From the NCBI GenBank assembly GCA_000263395.1, contig AJXE01000031.1, positions 1 through 35,893 on the forward strand: a stretch of DNA of 35,893 nt, read 5' to 3'. The notes below the pieces were generated by a model. That model searched no databases. It was not told the origin of the DNA and was given only the letters and a program-made list of their open reading frames with translations. A program made the translations under genes and the position numbers. This document shows, in pieces, positions 8,563 to 16,442 of this stretch (its first letter is position 1; every line of letters begins with the position of its first letter). Origin of the DNA: Stutzerimonas stutzeri TS44. Its GTDB lineage: Bacteria; Pseudomonadota; Gammaproteobacteria; Pseudomonadales; Pseudomonadaceae.

Positions 8563-9432
8563 TCAGCCCCGCAACGCCAGTATCCGGCGCGCGCCGAGCG
8601 CGACCAGAATACCGATCAGGCTACCAATCAGCAGGTCCGGATAATGCGAGCCGGTCCAGGCCACCAGCGCGCCGGCAATGATCACACCGGCGTTGATCAG
8701 CACATCGTTGGCGGAAAATATCCAGCTGGCGCGCATATGCACGCCGCCCTCACGATGGCGGTGAATCAGCAGCAGGCAGGCGACGTTGGCGAGCAAGGCG
8801 ATGCAGGCCACGGCCATCATCGCCAGCGACTGTGGCTCGCTGCCGAAGACGAAGCGTCGCCCCACTTCGATCAACAGCCCGACGGCGAGCAGCAACTGCA
8901 GCAGACCGGCGAGCCGCGCGGCACGCAGTTGCAGCTGTGCGCCGCGGCCGACGACATACAGCGCCACGCCGTAAACGGCGGCGTCGGCGAACATGTCCAG
9001 TGAATCGCCGATCAGCCCGGCGGACTGGGCAATCAGCCCGGCGAGCATCTCGGCCACGAACATGAAGGCGTTGATCGCCAGCAGCAGCTTCAGGGTCCGC
9101 GCTTCGTCGGCCTCGTTCATGCTGGCCGGCTGGCCATCGGCCGACGCCGCGCGGGTTTCGAGCAGCGTTGCTCCCAACCCGAGACTACCCAGCCGCTCGG
9201 CGATCGGCTCGATGGCGCCGTCATGCATGACCCGCAGCCGCCGCGCGGGAAGATCGAACGCCAGGCCACCGGCTGGCACGCGACCATCGAGGGCCAGGCG
9301 GATCATCCGCTCCTCGGCCGGGCAATCCATCTTCGGCACGTGGAACAGGCTGACCCAGCGGCCACCCTCCCCCGGCGCCTGCGTTATCTCAGAATTCGAC
9401 GCGCAACCGCAGGGGCCATCGCAGTCACTCAT
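8563..9432 (-). CDS. CDF-like cation transporter with N-terminal HMA-like domain
   Basis: A 289-residue protein with a Cys-rich start (C4, C8, C10), an HMA-like region around residues 28-93 with MDCPAEE (C37), a linker, and a CDF-type membrane domain from about 113. The TM2 metal-site pair is present as D146/D150 in DSLDMFAD. In TM5 the usual HxxxD reads FSAND, so the His of the canonical zinc site aligns with Phe239 and only D243 remains. The protein belongs to a CDF-like subgroup often named just 'cation transporter'; metal and direction are unknown. It overlaps the thioredoxin-like gene by four bases and ends the acr3 arm of the arsenic island, which suggests a role in arsenic or associated metal stress, but that is inference. 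Confidence 0.82.
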   Translation of the reverse strand: MSDCDGPCGCASNSEITQAPGEGGRWVSLFHVPKMDCPAEERMIRLALDGRVPAGGLAFDLPARRLRVMHDGAIEPIAERLGSLGLGATLLETRAASADGQPASMNEADEARTLKLLLAINAFMFVAEMLAGLIAQSAGLIGDSLDMFADAAVYGVALYVVGRGAQLQLRAARLAGLLQLLLAVGLLIEVGRRFVFGSEPQSLAMMAVACIALLANVACLLLIHRHREGGVHMRASWIFSANDVLINAGVIIAGALVAWTGSHYPDLLIGSLIGILVALGARRILALRG

Positions 9433-9665
9433 CGCGCCTGAACCAGCGCGGCGATTTCATCGGCCGTCAACACTTTGCCCGCCGACACGACCGTCTCATC
9501 GATGACCAGCGCCGGCGTGCTCATCACCCCGTAACGGGCGATTTCGCCGAAGTCGGTCACCTTGACCACCTCCGCCTCGCGCCCCAGCGCTGCCAGCGCC
9601 TGGCGCGTATTGTCGGCCAGGGTCACGCACTTCCTGCAACCGGGCCCCAGGATCTTGATCAGCAT
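9429..9665 (-). CDS. Thioredoxin-family small redox protein (CxxC)
   Basis: A 78-residue thioredoxin-fold protein resembling the 'small redox-active disulfide protein 2' group. The redox motif is GPGCRKC (C10 and C13) straight after the first beta strand, and a cis-Pro element is visible in MSTPALVID. There is no signal peptide, so it should be cytoplasmic. It lies 15 bases after the permease gene and overlaps the CDF gene by four bases. Genes of this group commonly sit beside ArsP/DUF318-type permeases; a role in delivering electrons or handling thiol-bound metalloid for the permease is plausible but unproven. Confidence 0.85.
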   Translation of the reverse strand: MLIKILGPGCRKCVTLADNTRQALAALGREAEVVKVTDFGEIARYGVMSTPALVIDETVVSAGKVLTADEIAALVQAR

Positions 9666-9680
9666 GGCGAAACTCCCATC

Positions 9681-10685
9681 TCAGATGAACAGGTAAGCAA
9701 ATGCATTGAACAGGTAGCCGATCAGCATGATGCCCATCAGCACGATGACAATGAACAGCGCCAGCAGCGGCGCCTTGACCACCTTCTTCAGCATGATCAG
9801 CGACGGCAGCGACAATGCCGTGACCGACATCATGAACGCCAGTACGGTGCCCAGGCCGACACCTTTGGCCACCAGCGCCTCGGCGATCGGCAGAGTGCCG
9901 AAGATGTCGGCGTACATCGGCGCGCCGACCAGCGCGGCGACGGGCACCGACCACCAGTTGTCCTTGCCAATCACCGCGCTGATCAGCTCGGCCGGAATCC
10001 AGTTGTGAATGGCAGCGCCGATGCCCACGCCGATCAGGATATACAGCCAGACCTTGCGGATGATGTCGGCGACCTGCTCGCGGGCGTAGGTCAGGCGGTC
10101 GCGCAGGGTGAGCTGTTCCTGGGGCAGCTCCAGGACCTTCTGCTGGGTGACGAAGGCTTCCACGTACTGCTCCATGCGCGCCTTGCCGATCAGCGTTCCG
10201 CCGATCACTGCCAGCACGATGCCCACCACCACGTAGGCCAGCGCAATCGACCAGTTGAAGATGCTGGCCAGCAGGATCATCGACGCCAGATCGACCAGCG
10301 GCGAGGAGATCAGGAACGAGAAGGTCACCGCCAGCGGCAGACCCGAACTGGTGAAGCCGATGAACAGCGGGATCGACGAGCAGGAACAGAACGGCGTGAC
10401 CGTGCCCAGCAGTGCGCCGGTGAGGTTGGCGCGAAAGCCGCGCATGCGGCCGAGAATGCGCCGCGTGCGCTCGGGCGGGAAATAGCTCTGGATCCAGGAG
10501 ATGGCGAAGATCAGCACCGACAACAGGATGAAGATCTTGATCACGTCATAGATGAAGAAATGCAGGCTGCCGCCGACGCGGCTGGTCATGTCCAGGCCGA
10601 ATACGTCCTCGACCAGCAGCCGCACCAGATAAGCCAGCCAGTCCATGCGCAGCAACTGGTCGTTCAGCCACTTGAAGATTTCCAT
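9681..10685 (-). CDS. ArsP/DUF318-type permease
   Basis: A 334-residue membrane protein with about eight to ten hydrophobic segments. The family hallmark TPFCSCSSIPLFIG carries C100 and C102 in the membrane. A second similar repeat half with GAPMYADIFGTLPIAEALVAKG is typical of the DUF318 (ArsP, YraQ) permease superfamily. ArsP exports trivalent organoarsenicals, while other members are linked to metal export, so the substrate cannot be fixed here. The ATG has GAGGA about 8 bases upstream and lies 10 bases after acr3; the thioredoxin-like gene follows. Placement in the acr3 operon supports an arsenical substrate. Confidence 0.85.
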   Translation of the reverse strand: MEIFKWLNDQLLRMDWLAYLVRLLVEDVFGLDMTSRVGGSLHFFIYDVIKIFILLSVLIFAISWIQSYFPPERTRRILGRMRGFRANLTGALLGTVTPFCSCSSIPLFIGFTSSGLPLAVTFSFLISSPLVDLASMILLASIFNWSIALAYVVVGIVLAVIGGTLIGKARMEQYVEAFVTQQKVLELPQEQLTLRDRLTYAREQVADIIRKVWLYILIGVGIGAAIHNWIPAELISAVIGKDNWWSVPVAALVGAPMYADIFGTLPIAEALVAKGVGLGTVLAFMMSVTALSLPSLIMLKKVVKAPLLALFIVIVLMGIMLIGYLFNAFAYLFI

Positions 10686-10695
10686 GCGTCGTTCC

Positions 10696-11751
10696 TCAAC
10701 TACGCGGCAAGGCGCGCTCGTACCAGGCGCGGCTGTTGTTGACCATGCGCACCAGCCAGAGCATCACCGGAACTTCGATCAGCACGCCGACCACCGTGGC
10801 CAACGCCGCGCCGGAGTCGAAACCATAGAGCACGATGGCCACCGCCACTGCCAGCTCGAAGAAATTGGAGGCACCGATCATGGTCGCTGGGCCGGCCACG
10901 TCGTGGCGCACCTTGAACTTGCGGCACAGCCAGTAGCCGAGCGCGGCGATCAGCAGGGTCTGCAGCAAGATCGGAACGGCGAGCAGGCCGATCACCAGCG
11001 GCTGCTCGACAATCGCCTCGCCCTGGAAGGAGAACAGCAGCACCAGCGTGGCCAACAGGGCGACGATGGAGAACGGTGAAATCTTCGCCAGCACCGCCTG
11101 GAAATGCGCCTCGCCGCGCTTCAGCAACTGCGCGCGCAGGAACTGGGCGATGGCCAGCGGGATGACGATGTACATCAGCACCGACAGCAGCAGCGTATCC
11201 CAGGGCACCGGAATCGACGACACGCCGAGCAGCAACGCGACGATGGGCGCGAAGGCGAACACCATCACCAGGTCGTTGAGCGCCACCTGGGTGATGGTGA
11301 AGTTGGCGTTGCCGTTGCACAGGTAGCTCCAGACGAACACCATCGCCGTGCAGGGTGCGGCGCCGAGCAGGATCAGCCCGGCCATGTAACTGTCCAGCTG
11401 GTCGGCCGGCAGCCAGTCGGCGAACAGCACCTTGATGAACAGCCAGCCGATCAGCGCCATGCTGAACGGCTTGACCGCCCAGTTGACGAACAGCGTCACG
11501 ACCATGCCGGCCTTCTGCTCGCGGACCTCGTGCAGCGCGCCGAAGTCGATCTTCATCAGCATCGGCACGATCATCACCCAGATCAGCACGCCGACCGGGA
11601 TGTTGACCTGCGCCACCTCCATTGCCCCCACTGCCTGCGCGGCTGCCGGCACGACCAGCCCGAGCACCGTGCCCGCGGCGATGCACAGGAACACCCACAC
11701 CGTCAGGTAGCGCTCGAAGAAGCCCAGCGGCGCACCGGCGGACTGCTTCAT
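10696..11751 (-). CDS. acr3: Arsenite efflux permease Acr3
   Basis: A 351-residue membrane protein of the bile/arsenite/riboflavin transporter superfamily that exports As(III), driven by the proton gradient. It has about ten membrane segments. The Acr3 motif LLGAAPCTAMVFVWSYL contains the essential-type Cys (C134), and a mirrored motif MIGASNFFELAVAVAI occurs near the C-terminus. The frame extends eight codons further to 11775, but ATG 11751 has GAGG five bases upstream and gives the expected start. It is the first gene of the - arm, diverging from the ArsC-ArsR fusion gene across 131 bases that contain the likely operator. Confidence 0.95.
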   Translation of the reverse strand: MKQSAGAPLGFFERYLTVWVFLCIAAGTVLGLVVPAAAQAVGAMEVAQVNIPVGVLIWVMIVPMLMKIDFGALHEVREQKAGMVVTLFVNWAVKPFSMALIGWLFIKVLFADWLPADQLDSYMAGLILLGAAPCTAMVFVWSYLCNGNANFTITQVALNDLVMVFAFAPIVALLLGVSSIPVPWDTLLLSVLMYIVIPLAIAQFLRAQLLKRGEAHFQAVLAKISPFSIVALLATLVLLFSFQGEAIVEQPLVIGLLAVPILLQTLLIAALGYWLCRKFKVRHDVAGPATMIGASNFFELAVAVAIVLYGFDSGAALATVVGVLIEVPVMLWLVRMVNNSRAWYERALPRS

Positions 11752-11830
11752 GGCGACCTCACACGCATTTGTCATTTTGCTGCCCCACTTCGGCTGTCAC
11801 GGAAAGCGATAACAATATTCGATTTACCGC

Positions 11831-11850
11831 ATATATTAAAAATAATATAT
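11831..11850. promoter_or_regulatory. putative ArsR-type operator in divergent promoter region
   Basis: A perfect inverted repeat, ATATATTA-AAAA-TAATATAT, lies in an AT-rich patch of the 131-base gap between acr3 and the arsC-arsR gene, in otherwise GC-rich DNA. ArsR/SmtB repressors bind AT-rich inverted repeats of this size, and the gap must hold both promoters, so it probably controls both arms. The operator identity is inferred from position and symmetry. Confidence 0.6.
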
Positions 11851-11882
11851 TCGGTCGCGTGCCTGTCCTGACGGAAATCAAC

Positions 11883-12665
11883 ATGAGCCAGAAAAAGCGT
11901 GTCCTGTTCCTCTGCGTGGCGAACTCATCGCGCTCGCAAATGGCCGAAGCGCTGCTGCGCCACACCGACTCCGAGCACTTCGAGGCGTTCAGTGCCGGCA
12001 CCGCGCCCACCCAGGTGGACCCACGTACCCGCGAAGCACTGGAACACCTGGGCGTGTCCACCGAGGGGCTTTTCAGCAAGTCTATCGAGCAGGTGACCGG
12101 CGAGCCCTTCGACTATGTGATCACCCTGTGTGACAAATCCGCGCTGGAGTGCCTGGCGCTACCCGGCACCGGCGAGTACATCGCCTGGAATTTCGAAGAC
12201 CCGGCGACGAGCCCGCAGCAGGATGCCTATCGCCGGACGCTGCACGAGATCCACGAGCGGATAAAGTTGTTCGTGCTGATCAACAGCAAGCCCGCCAGTG
12301 TGGCCGGGCAAAGCGCTCCGTTGTCGCCCGTCGAGGTCTTCAAATGCCTGGCCGACGAAACACGGGCGCGTATCGCGCTGCTGGTCAGCCTGGAGCAGGA
12401 ACTGTGCGTGTGCGAGCTGACCGCGGCGCTGGAGCAGGTCCAGCCCAAGATTTCCCGCCACCTCGCGCTGCTGCGCAGCTGTGGTTTGCTGGAGGATCGG
12501 CGTAACGGCCAATGGGTCTACTACCGCCTGCATCCGCAACTGCCGGCATGGGTCGCCGATATCCTCAAAGTGACCCTGGACAACAACCTCGAATGGCTGC
12601 GCCAGGACGTGCAGCGCCTCTGGCAGATGCGCGAGCGACCGGGGCGCAAGCCCGCCTGCGACTGA
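11883..12665 (+). CDS. Arsenate reductase - ArsR repressor fusion (ArsC-ArsR)
   Basis: A single 260-residue frame joins two normally separate proteins. Residues 6-135 are a low-molecular-weight-phosphatase type arsenate reductase: the P-loop CVANSSR places C11 and R17, the thioredoxin-coupled relay pair is C83 and C90 (TLCDKSALEC), and the catalytic Asp lies in WNFEDPA. Residues about 148-250 are an ArsR/SmtB winged helix with the As(III)-binding ELCVCEL (C175, C177) and the recognition region SRHLALLRSCGLL. The linker is about 12 residues. The ATG at 11883 has only a weak GGA upstream. It is likely that the reductase product As(III) induces the attached repressor. arsH follows after 68 bases. 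Confidence 0.93.
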   Translation: MSQKKRVLFLCVANSSRSQMAEALLRHTDSEHFEAFSAGTAPTQVDPRTREALEHLGVSTEGLFSKSIEQVTGEPFDYVITLCDKSALECLALPGTGEYIAWNFEDPATSPQQDAYRRTLHEIHERIKLFVLINSKPASVAGQSAPLSPVEVFKCLADETRARIALLVSLEQELCVCELTAALEQVQPKISRHLALLRSCGLLEDRRNGQWVYYRLHPQLPAWVADILKVTLDNNLEWLRQDVQRLWQMRERPGRKPACD

Positions 12666-12733
12666 AACGCGGCGTGCTGCAGGCCGAACCGCGCCGCAGC
12701 GACAGCCCGTCACCTCTTTAACCGGATGAACCC

Positions 12734-13447
12734 ATGTCCAACGACCTACCCAATATCGACGCCGAACTGTTCGAGCTCCCCACTGCGGACAAACTCGGCG
12801 CCGCTGCGGCAGTGCCTCATCCGCCGCGCATCCTGCTGCTCTACGGCTCCAACCACGAGCGCTCGTTCAGCCGCCTGCTGACCCTGGAAGCCGCGCGCCT
12901 GCTCGAAGGCATGGGCGCCGAGACACGCATCTTCCACCCCGCCGGCCTGCCCCTGCCGGACGATGCGCCGGCTGACCACCCCAAGGTGCGGGAACTGCGC
13001 GAACTGATGCAGTGGTCCGAAGGCCAGGTGTGGTGCTCGCCGGAACGCCACGGCGCGATGAGCGCGGTGTTCAAGGCGCAGATCGACTGGGTGCCGCTGA
13101 CGCTCGGCGCGGTACGCCCGACGCAGGGCAAGACCCTGGCGCTGATGCAGGTCTGCGGCGGCTCGCAGTCGTTCAACGCGGTCAACCAGATGCGCGTACT
13201 CGGACGCTGGATGCGCATGTTCACCATCCCCAACCAGTCGTCCGTGGCCAAGGCGTGGCAGGAATTCGACGAGAACGATCGCATGCAGCCCTCGTCCTAC
13301 TACGACCGCGTGGTCGACGTGATGGAGGAGCTGCTCAAGTTCACCCTGCTGCTGCGTGGGCGCACCGATTACCTGGTCGACCGCTATTCCGAGCGCAAGG
13401 AATCGGCCGAAGAACTGTCCCGGCGCGTCAACCAGCGCAGCATCTAA
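12734..13447 (+). CDS. arsH: ArsH NADPH-dependent FMN reductase / organoarsenical oxidase
   Basis: A 237-residue flavodoxin-fold protein of the ArsH family. The FMN phosphate-binding loop is [12 protein letters not shown] (about residues 38-49), and the family segment [18 protein letters not shown] follows near residue 98. Known ArsH proteins oxidise trivalent organoarsenicals to less toxic pentavalent forms using NADPH. It is cytoplasmic, has an ATG at 12734 with a weak GGATG upstream, and lies 29 bases before the GAPDH gene in the same direction, indicating an arsC-arsR / arsH / gapdh / arsJ transcript. Confidence 0.95.
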   Translation: MSNDLPNIDAELFELPTADKLGAAAAVPHPPRILLLYGSNHERSFSRLLTLEAARLLEGMGAETRIFHPAGLPLPDDAPADHPKVRELRELMQWSEGQVWCSPERHGAMSAVFKAQIDWVPLTLGAVRPTQGKTLALMQVCGGSQSFNAVNQMRVLGRWMRMFTIPNQSSVAKAWQEFDENDRMQPSSYYDRVVDVMEELLKFTLLLRGRTDYLVDRYSERKESAEELSRRVNQRSI

Positions 13448-13476
13448 CAGGCTATCAATCCGTCAGAGACTCGATC

Positions 13477-14481
<1,005 letters not shown>

Positions 14482-14493
14482 TGCCGCCAGCAA

Positions 14494-14560
14494 CCGTAGG
14501 GTGGGCTTCAGCCCACCATTAATGCAGTGGCCGGGCGGTGGGCTGAAGCCCACCCTACGG
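14494..14560. repeat. nested perfect inverted repeat (REP/BIME-like)
   Basis: Two 24-base arms (14494-14517 and 14537-14560) are perfect reverse complements separated by 19 bases. Each arm begins or ends with CCGTAGGGTGG and contains its own palindrome GTGGGCTTCAGCCCAC, so single-arm and whole-element hairpins compete. It fills most of the 123-base gap between gapdh and arsJ. The GTAGGGTGG core recurs in the pqqC-pqqD gap, which suggests a dispersed chromosomal repeat family. Confidence 0.85.
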
Positions 14561-14604
14561 ACTGCGCGATCACTGATCCATGACGACTCTTTGAGCCAGC
14601 CCTC

Positions 14605-15819
14605 ATGCACGCCCTCACCCACCTGTCTCCCGAAATCCGCCAGTACTTGCTGATCACCGGCAACTACTGGGCCTTCACCCTCACCGATGGCGCGTTGCGC
14701 ATGCTGGTGGTGCTGCATTTCCACGGCCTGGGCTACACGCCGTTGCAGATCGCCGCGCTGTTCCTGTTCTACGAGTTCTTCGGCGTGGTGACCAACCTGC
14801 TCGGCGGCTGGCTGGGCGCGCGCATCGGCCTCAACCGCACCATGAACCTGGGTCTCGGCCTGCAGGTGGCGGCACTGCTGATGCTGACGGTGCCGGACGC
14901 GCAGCTCGGCGTGCCCTGGGTGATGGCGGCGCAGGCGCTGTCCGGCATCGCCAAGGACCTCAACAAGATGAGCGCCAAGAGCTCGATCAAGCTGCTGGTC
15001 GCCGATGGCCAGCAGGGTCGGCTGTATCGCTGGGTCGCGCTGCTGACCGGCTCGAAGAACGCGCTCAAGGGCGTGGGCTTCTTCCTCGGCGGCGCCCTGC
15101 TCGCCGTGCTCGGCTTCCGAGGCGCGCTGCTGGTGATGGCGGCGGTGCTGGCGCTGATCTGGCTGACCAGCCTGGCGTTGCTGCGGCGCGACCTGGGCAA
15201 GGCCCGGGCCAAGCCGAAGTTTCGTGACCTGCTGTCCAAGAGTCGGGCGATCAACGTGCTGTCGGCGGCGCGGCTGTTCCTCTTTGGCGCGCGCGACGTG
15301 TGGTTCGTCATCGCCCTGCCGGTGTACCTCGCCAGCGTGTTCGGCTGGGACGTCTGGCAGGTCGGCGGCTTTCTCGCCGCCTGGGTGATCGGCTACGGCG
15401 TGGTGCAGAGCCTCGCGCCGCAGCTCACCGGCAAGCGTCGCGGCCACGCGCCGGACGGCCGCGCCGCCTTCGCCTGGGCCGTGCCGCTGGCCGCGTTGCC
15501 GGCAGCCATCGCCCTCGGCCTGGACAGCGGACTGCCGGCGCAGACGGTGCTGATCGCCGGTCTGCTGGCGTTTGGCGCGCTGTTCGCGGTGAATTCTGCG
15601 CTGCACAGCTACCTGATCGTCAGCTATGCCAAGGCCGACGGCGTGTCGCTGGACGTCGGCTTCTACTACATGTCCAACGCGCTGGGCCGGCTGCTCGGCA
15701 CCCTGCTCTCCGGCTGGGTCTACCAGAGCCACGGGCTCGCGGCCTGCCTGTGGATTTCCAGCGCGTTCGTCGCCCTGGCCGCACTGATTTCCCTCGGTCT
15801 GCCGCGCCAACCGACCTAG
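14605..15819 (+). CDS. arsJ: ArsJ organoarsenical (1-arseno-3-phosphoglycerate) efflux transporter
   Basis: A 404-residue major-facilitator membrane protein with about 11-12 membrane segments. The N-terminal stretch QYLLITGNYWAFTLTDGALR and the segment SGIAKDLNKMSAKSSIKLL are characteristic of ArsJ. It exports the arsenylated sugar phosphate made by the neighbouring GAPDH. The ATG at 14605 has only a poor ribosome site, and a strong repeat hairpin lies 44 bases upstream, so expression relative to gapdh may be set by the repeat. It is the last gene of the + arsenic arm; 152 bases separate it from the molybdenum hydroxylase operon. Confidence 0.95.
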   Translation: MHALTHLSPEIRQYLLITGNYWAFTLTDGALRMLVVLHFHGLGYTPLQIAALFLFYEFFGVVTNLLGGWLGARIGLNRTMNLGLGLQVAALLMLTVPDAQLGVPWVMAAQALSGIAKDLNKMSAKSSIKLLVADGQQGRLYRWVALLTGSKNALKGVGFFLGGALLAVLGFRGALLVMAAVLALIWLTSLALLRRDLGKARAKPKFRDLLSKSRAINVLSAARLFLFGARDVWFVIALPVYLASVFGWDVWQVGGFLAAWVIGYGVVQSLAPQLTGKRRGHAPDGRAAFAWAVPLAALPAAIALGLDSGLPAQTVLIAGLLAFGALFAVNSALHSYLIVSYAKADGVSLDVGFYYMSNALGRLLGTLLSGWVYQSHGLAACLWISSAFVALAALISLGLPRQPT

Positions 15820-15862
15820 CCGGCGGGGCTCCGAAGGCCTCTAGCGCGGCCATTTCATTCCC

Positions 15863-15875
15863 GTCGTCCGACGAC
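15863..15875. promoter_or_regulatory. possible operator upstream of the molybdenum hydroxylase operon
   Basis: A perfect 6-1-6 inverted repeat (GTCGTC-C-GACGAC) lies 97 bases before the iorA-like start codon, in the only gap that could hold this operon's promoter. No regulator gene is adjacent. It may be chance. Confidence 0.25.
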
Positions 15876-15971
15876 AGCACTCAGGTTAGGGCCTAGAGTG
15901 AAGCGATTACCCGGGCGATTCCACCAGCGCAGAATCGTCCTCCTGCAGAAAGAGGATACGGACCCATCACC

Positions 15972-16442
15972 ATGATTACCCTGAATCTGAACGGCAAAGA
16001 CCAGCAGTTCGACGTTCCCCCCGACATGCCCCTGCTCTGGGCCCTGCGCGACGTGGCCGGTTACACCGGCACCAAGTTCGGGTGTGGCATGGGTCTGTGC
16101 GGCACCTGCACCATCCATGTCGACGGGCTCCCGGTGCGGGCCTGCCTCACCACCGTCGAGCAGGCGCTCGGCAAGCGGGTGACCACCATCGAGGCGCTGC
16201 AGGCCGATCCGGTCGGACAGGTGGTACAGCAGGCCTGGCTGGAGGTCGGTGTCGCCCAGTGCGGCTACTGCCAGGGCGGGCAGATCATGTCCGCCACCGC
16301 GCTGCTGAAGGACAACCGCAATCCCGACGATGCGCAGATCGAGGCGGCGATGGCCGGCAACCTCTGCCGCTGCGGCACCTACACCCGGATCAGGGCGGCC
16401 ATCCACAACGCCGCCGCCAAGCTGCAGGAGGCCAAGGCATGA
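15972..16442 (+). CDS. (2Fe-2S) subunit of a molybdenum hydroxylase (IorA-like)
   Basis: A 156-residue iron-sulfur protein. The plant-ferredoxin-type cluster is bound by C38, C43, C46 and C58 (FGCGMGLCGTC, then RAC), and the second cluster by C97, C100, C132 and C134 (CGYC, LCRCGTY). This two-cluster layout is that of the small subunits of isoquinoline 1-oxidoreductase and related aldehyde or N-heterocycle oxidoreductases. It passes electrons from the molybdenum centre of the large subunit. Its TGA overlaps the next ATG by four bases. The true substrate cannot be read from the sequence. Confidence 0.9.
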   Translation: MITLNLNGKDQQFDVPPDMPLLWALRDVAGYTGTKFGCGMGLCGTCTIHVDGLPVRACLTTVEQALGKRVTTIEALQADPVGQVVQQAWLEVGVAQCGYCQGGQIMSATALLKDNRNPDDAQIEAAMAGNLCRCGTYTRIRAAIHNAAAKLQEAKA

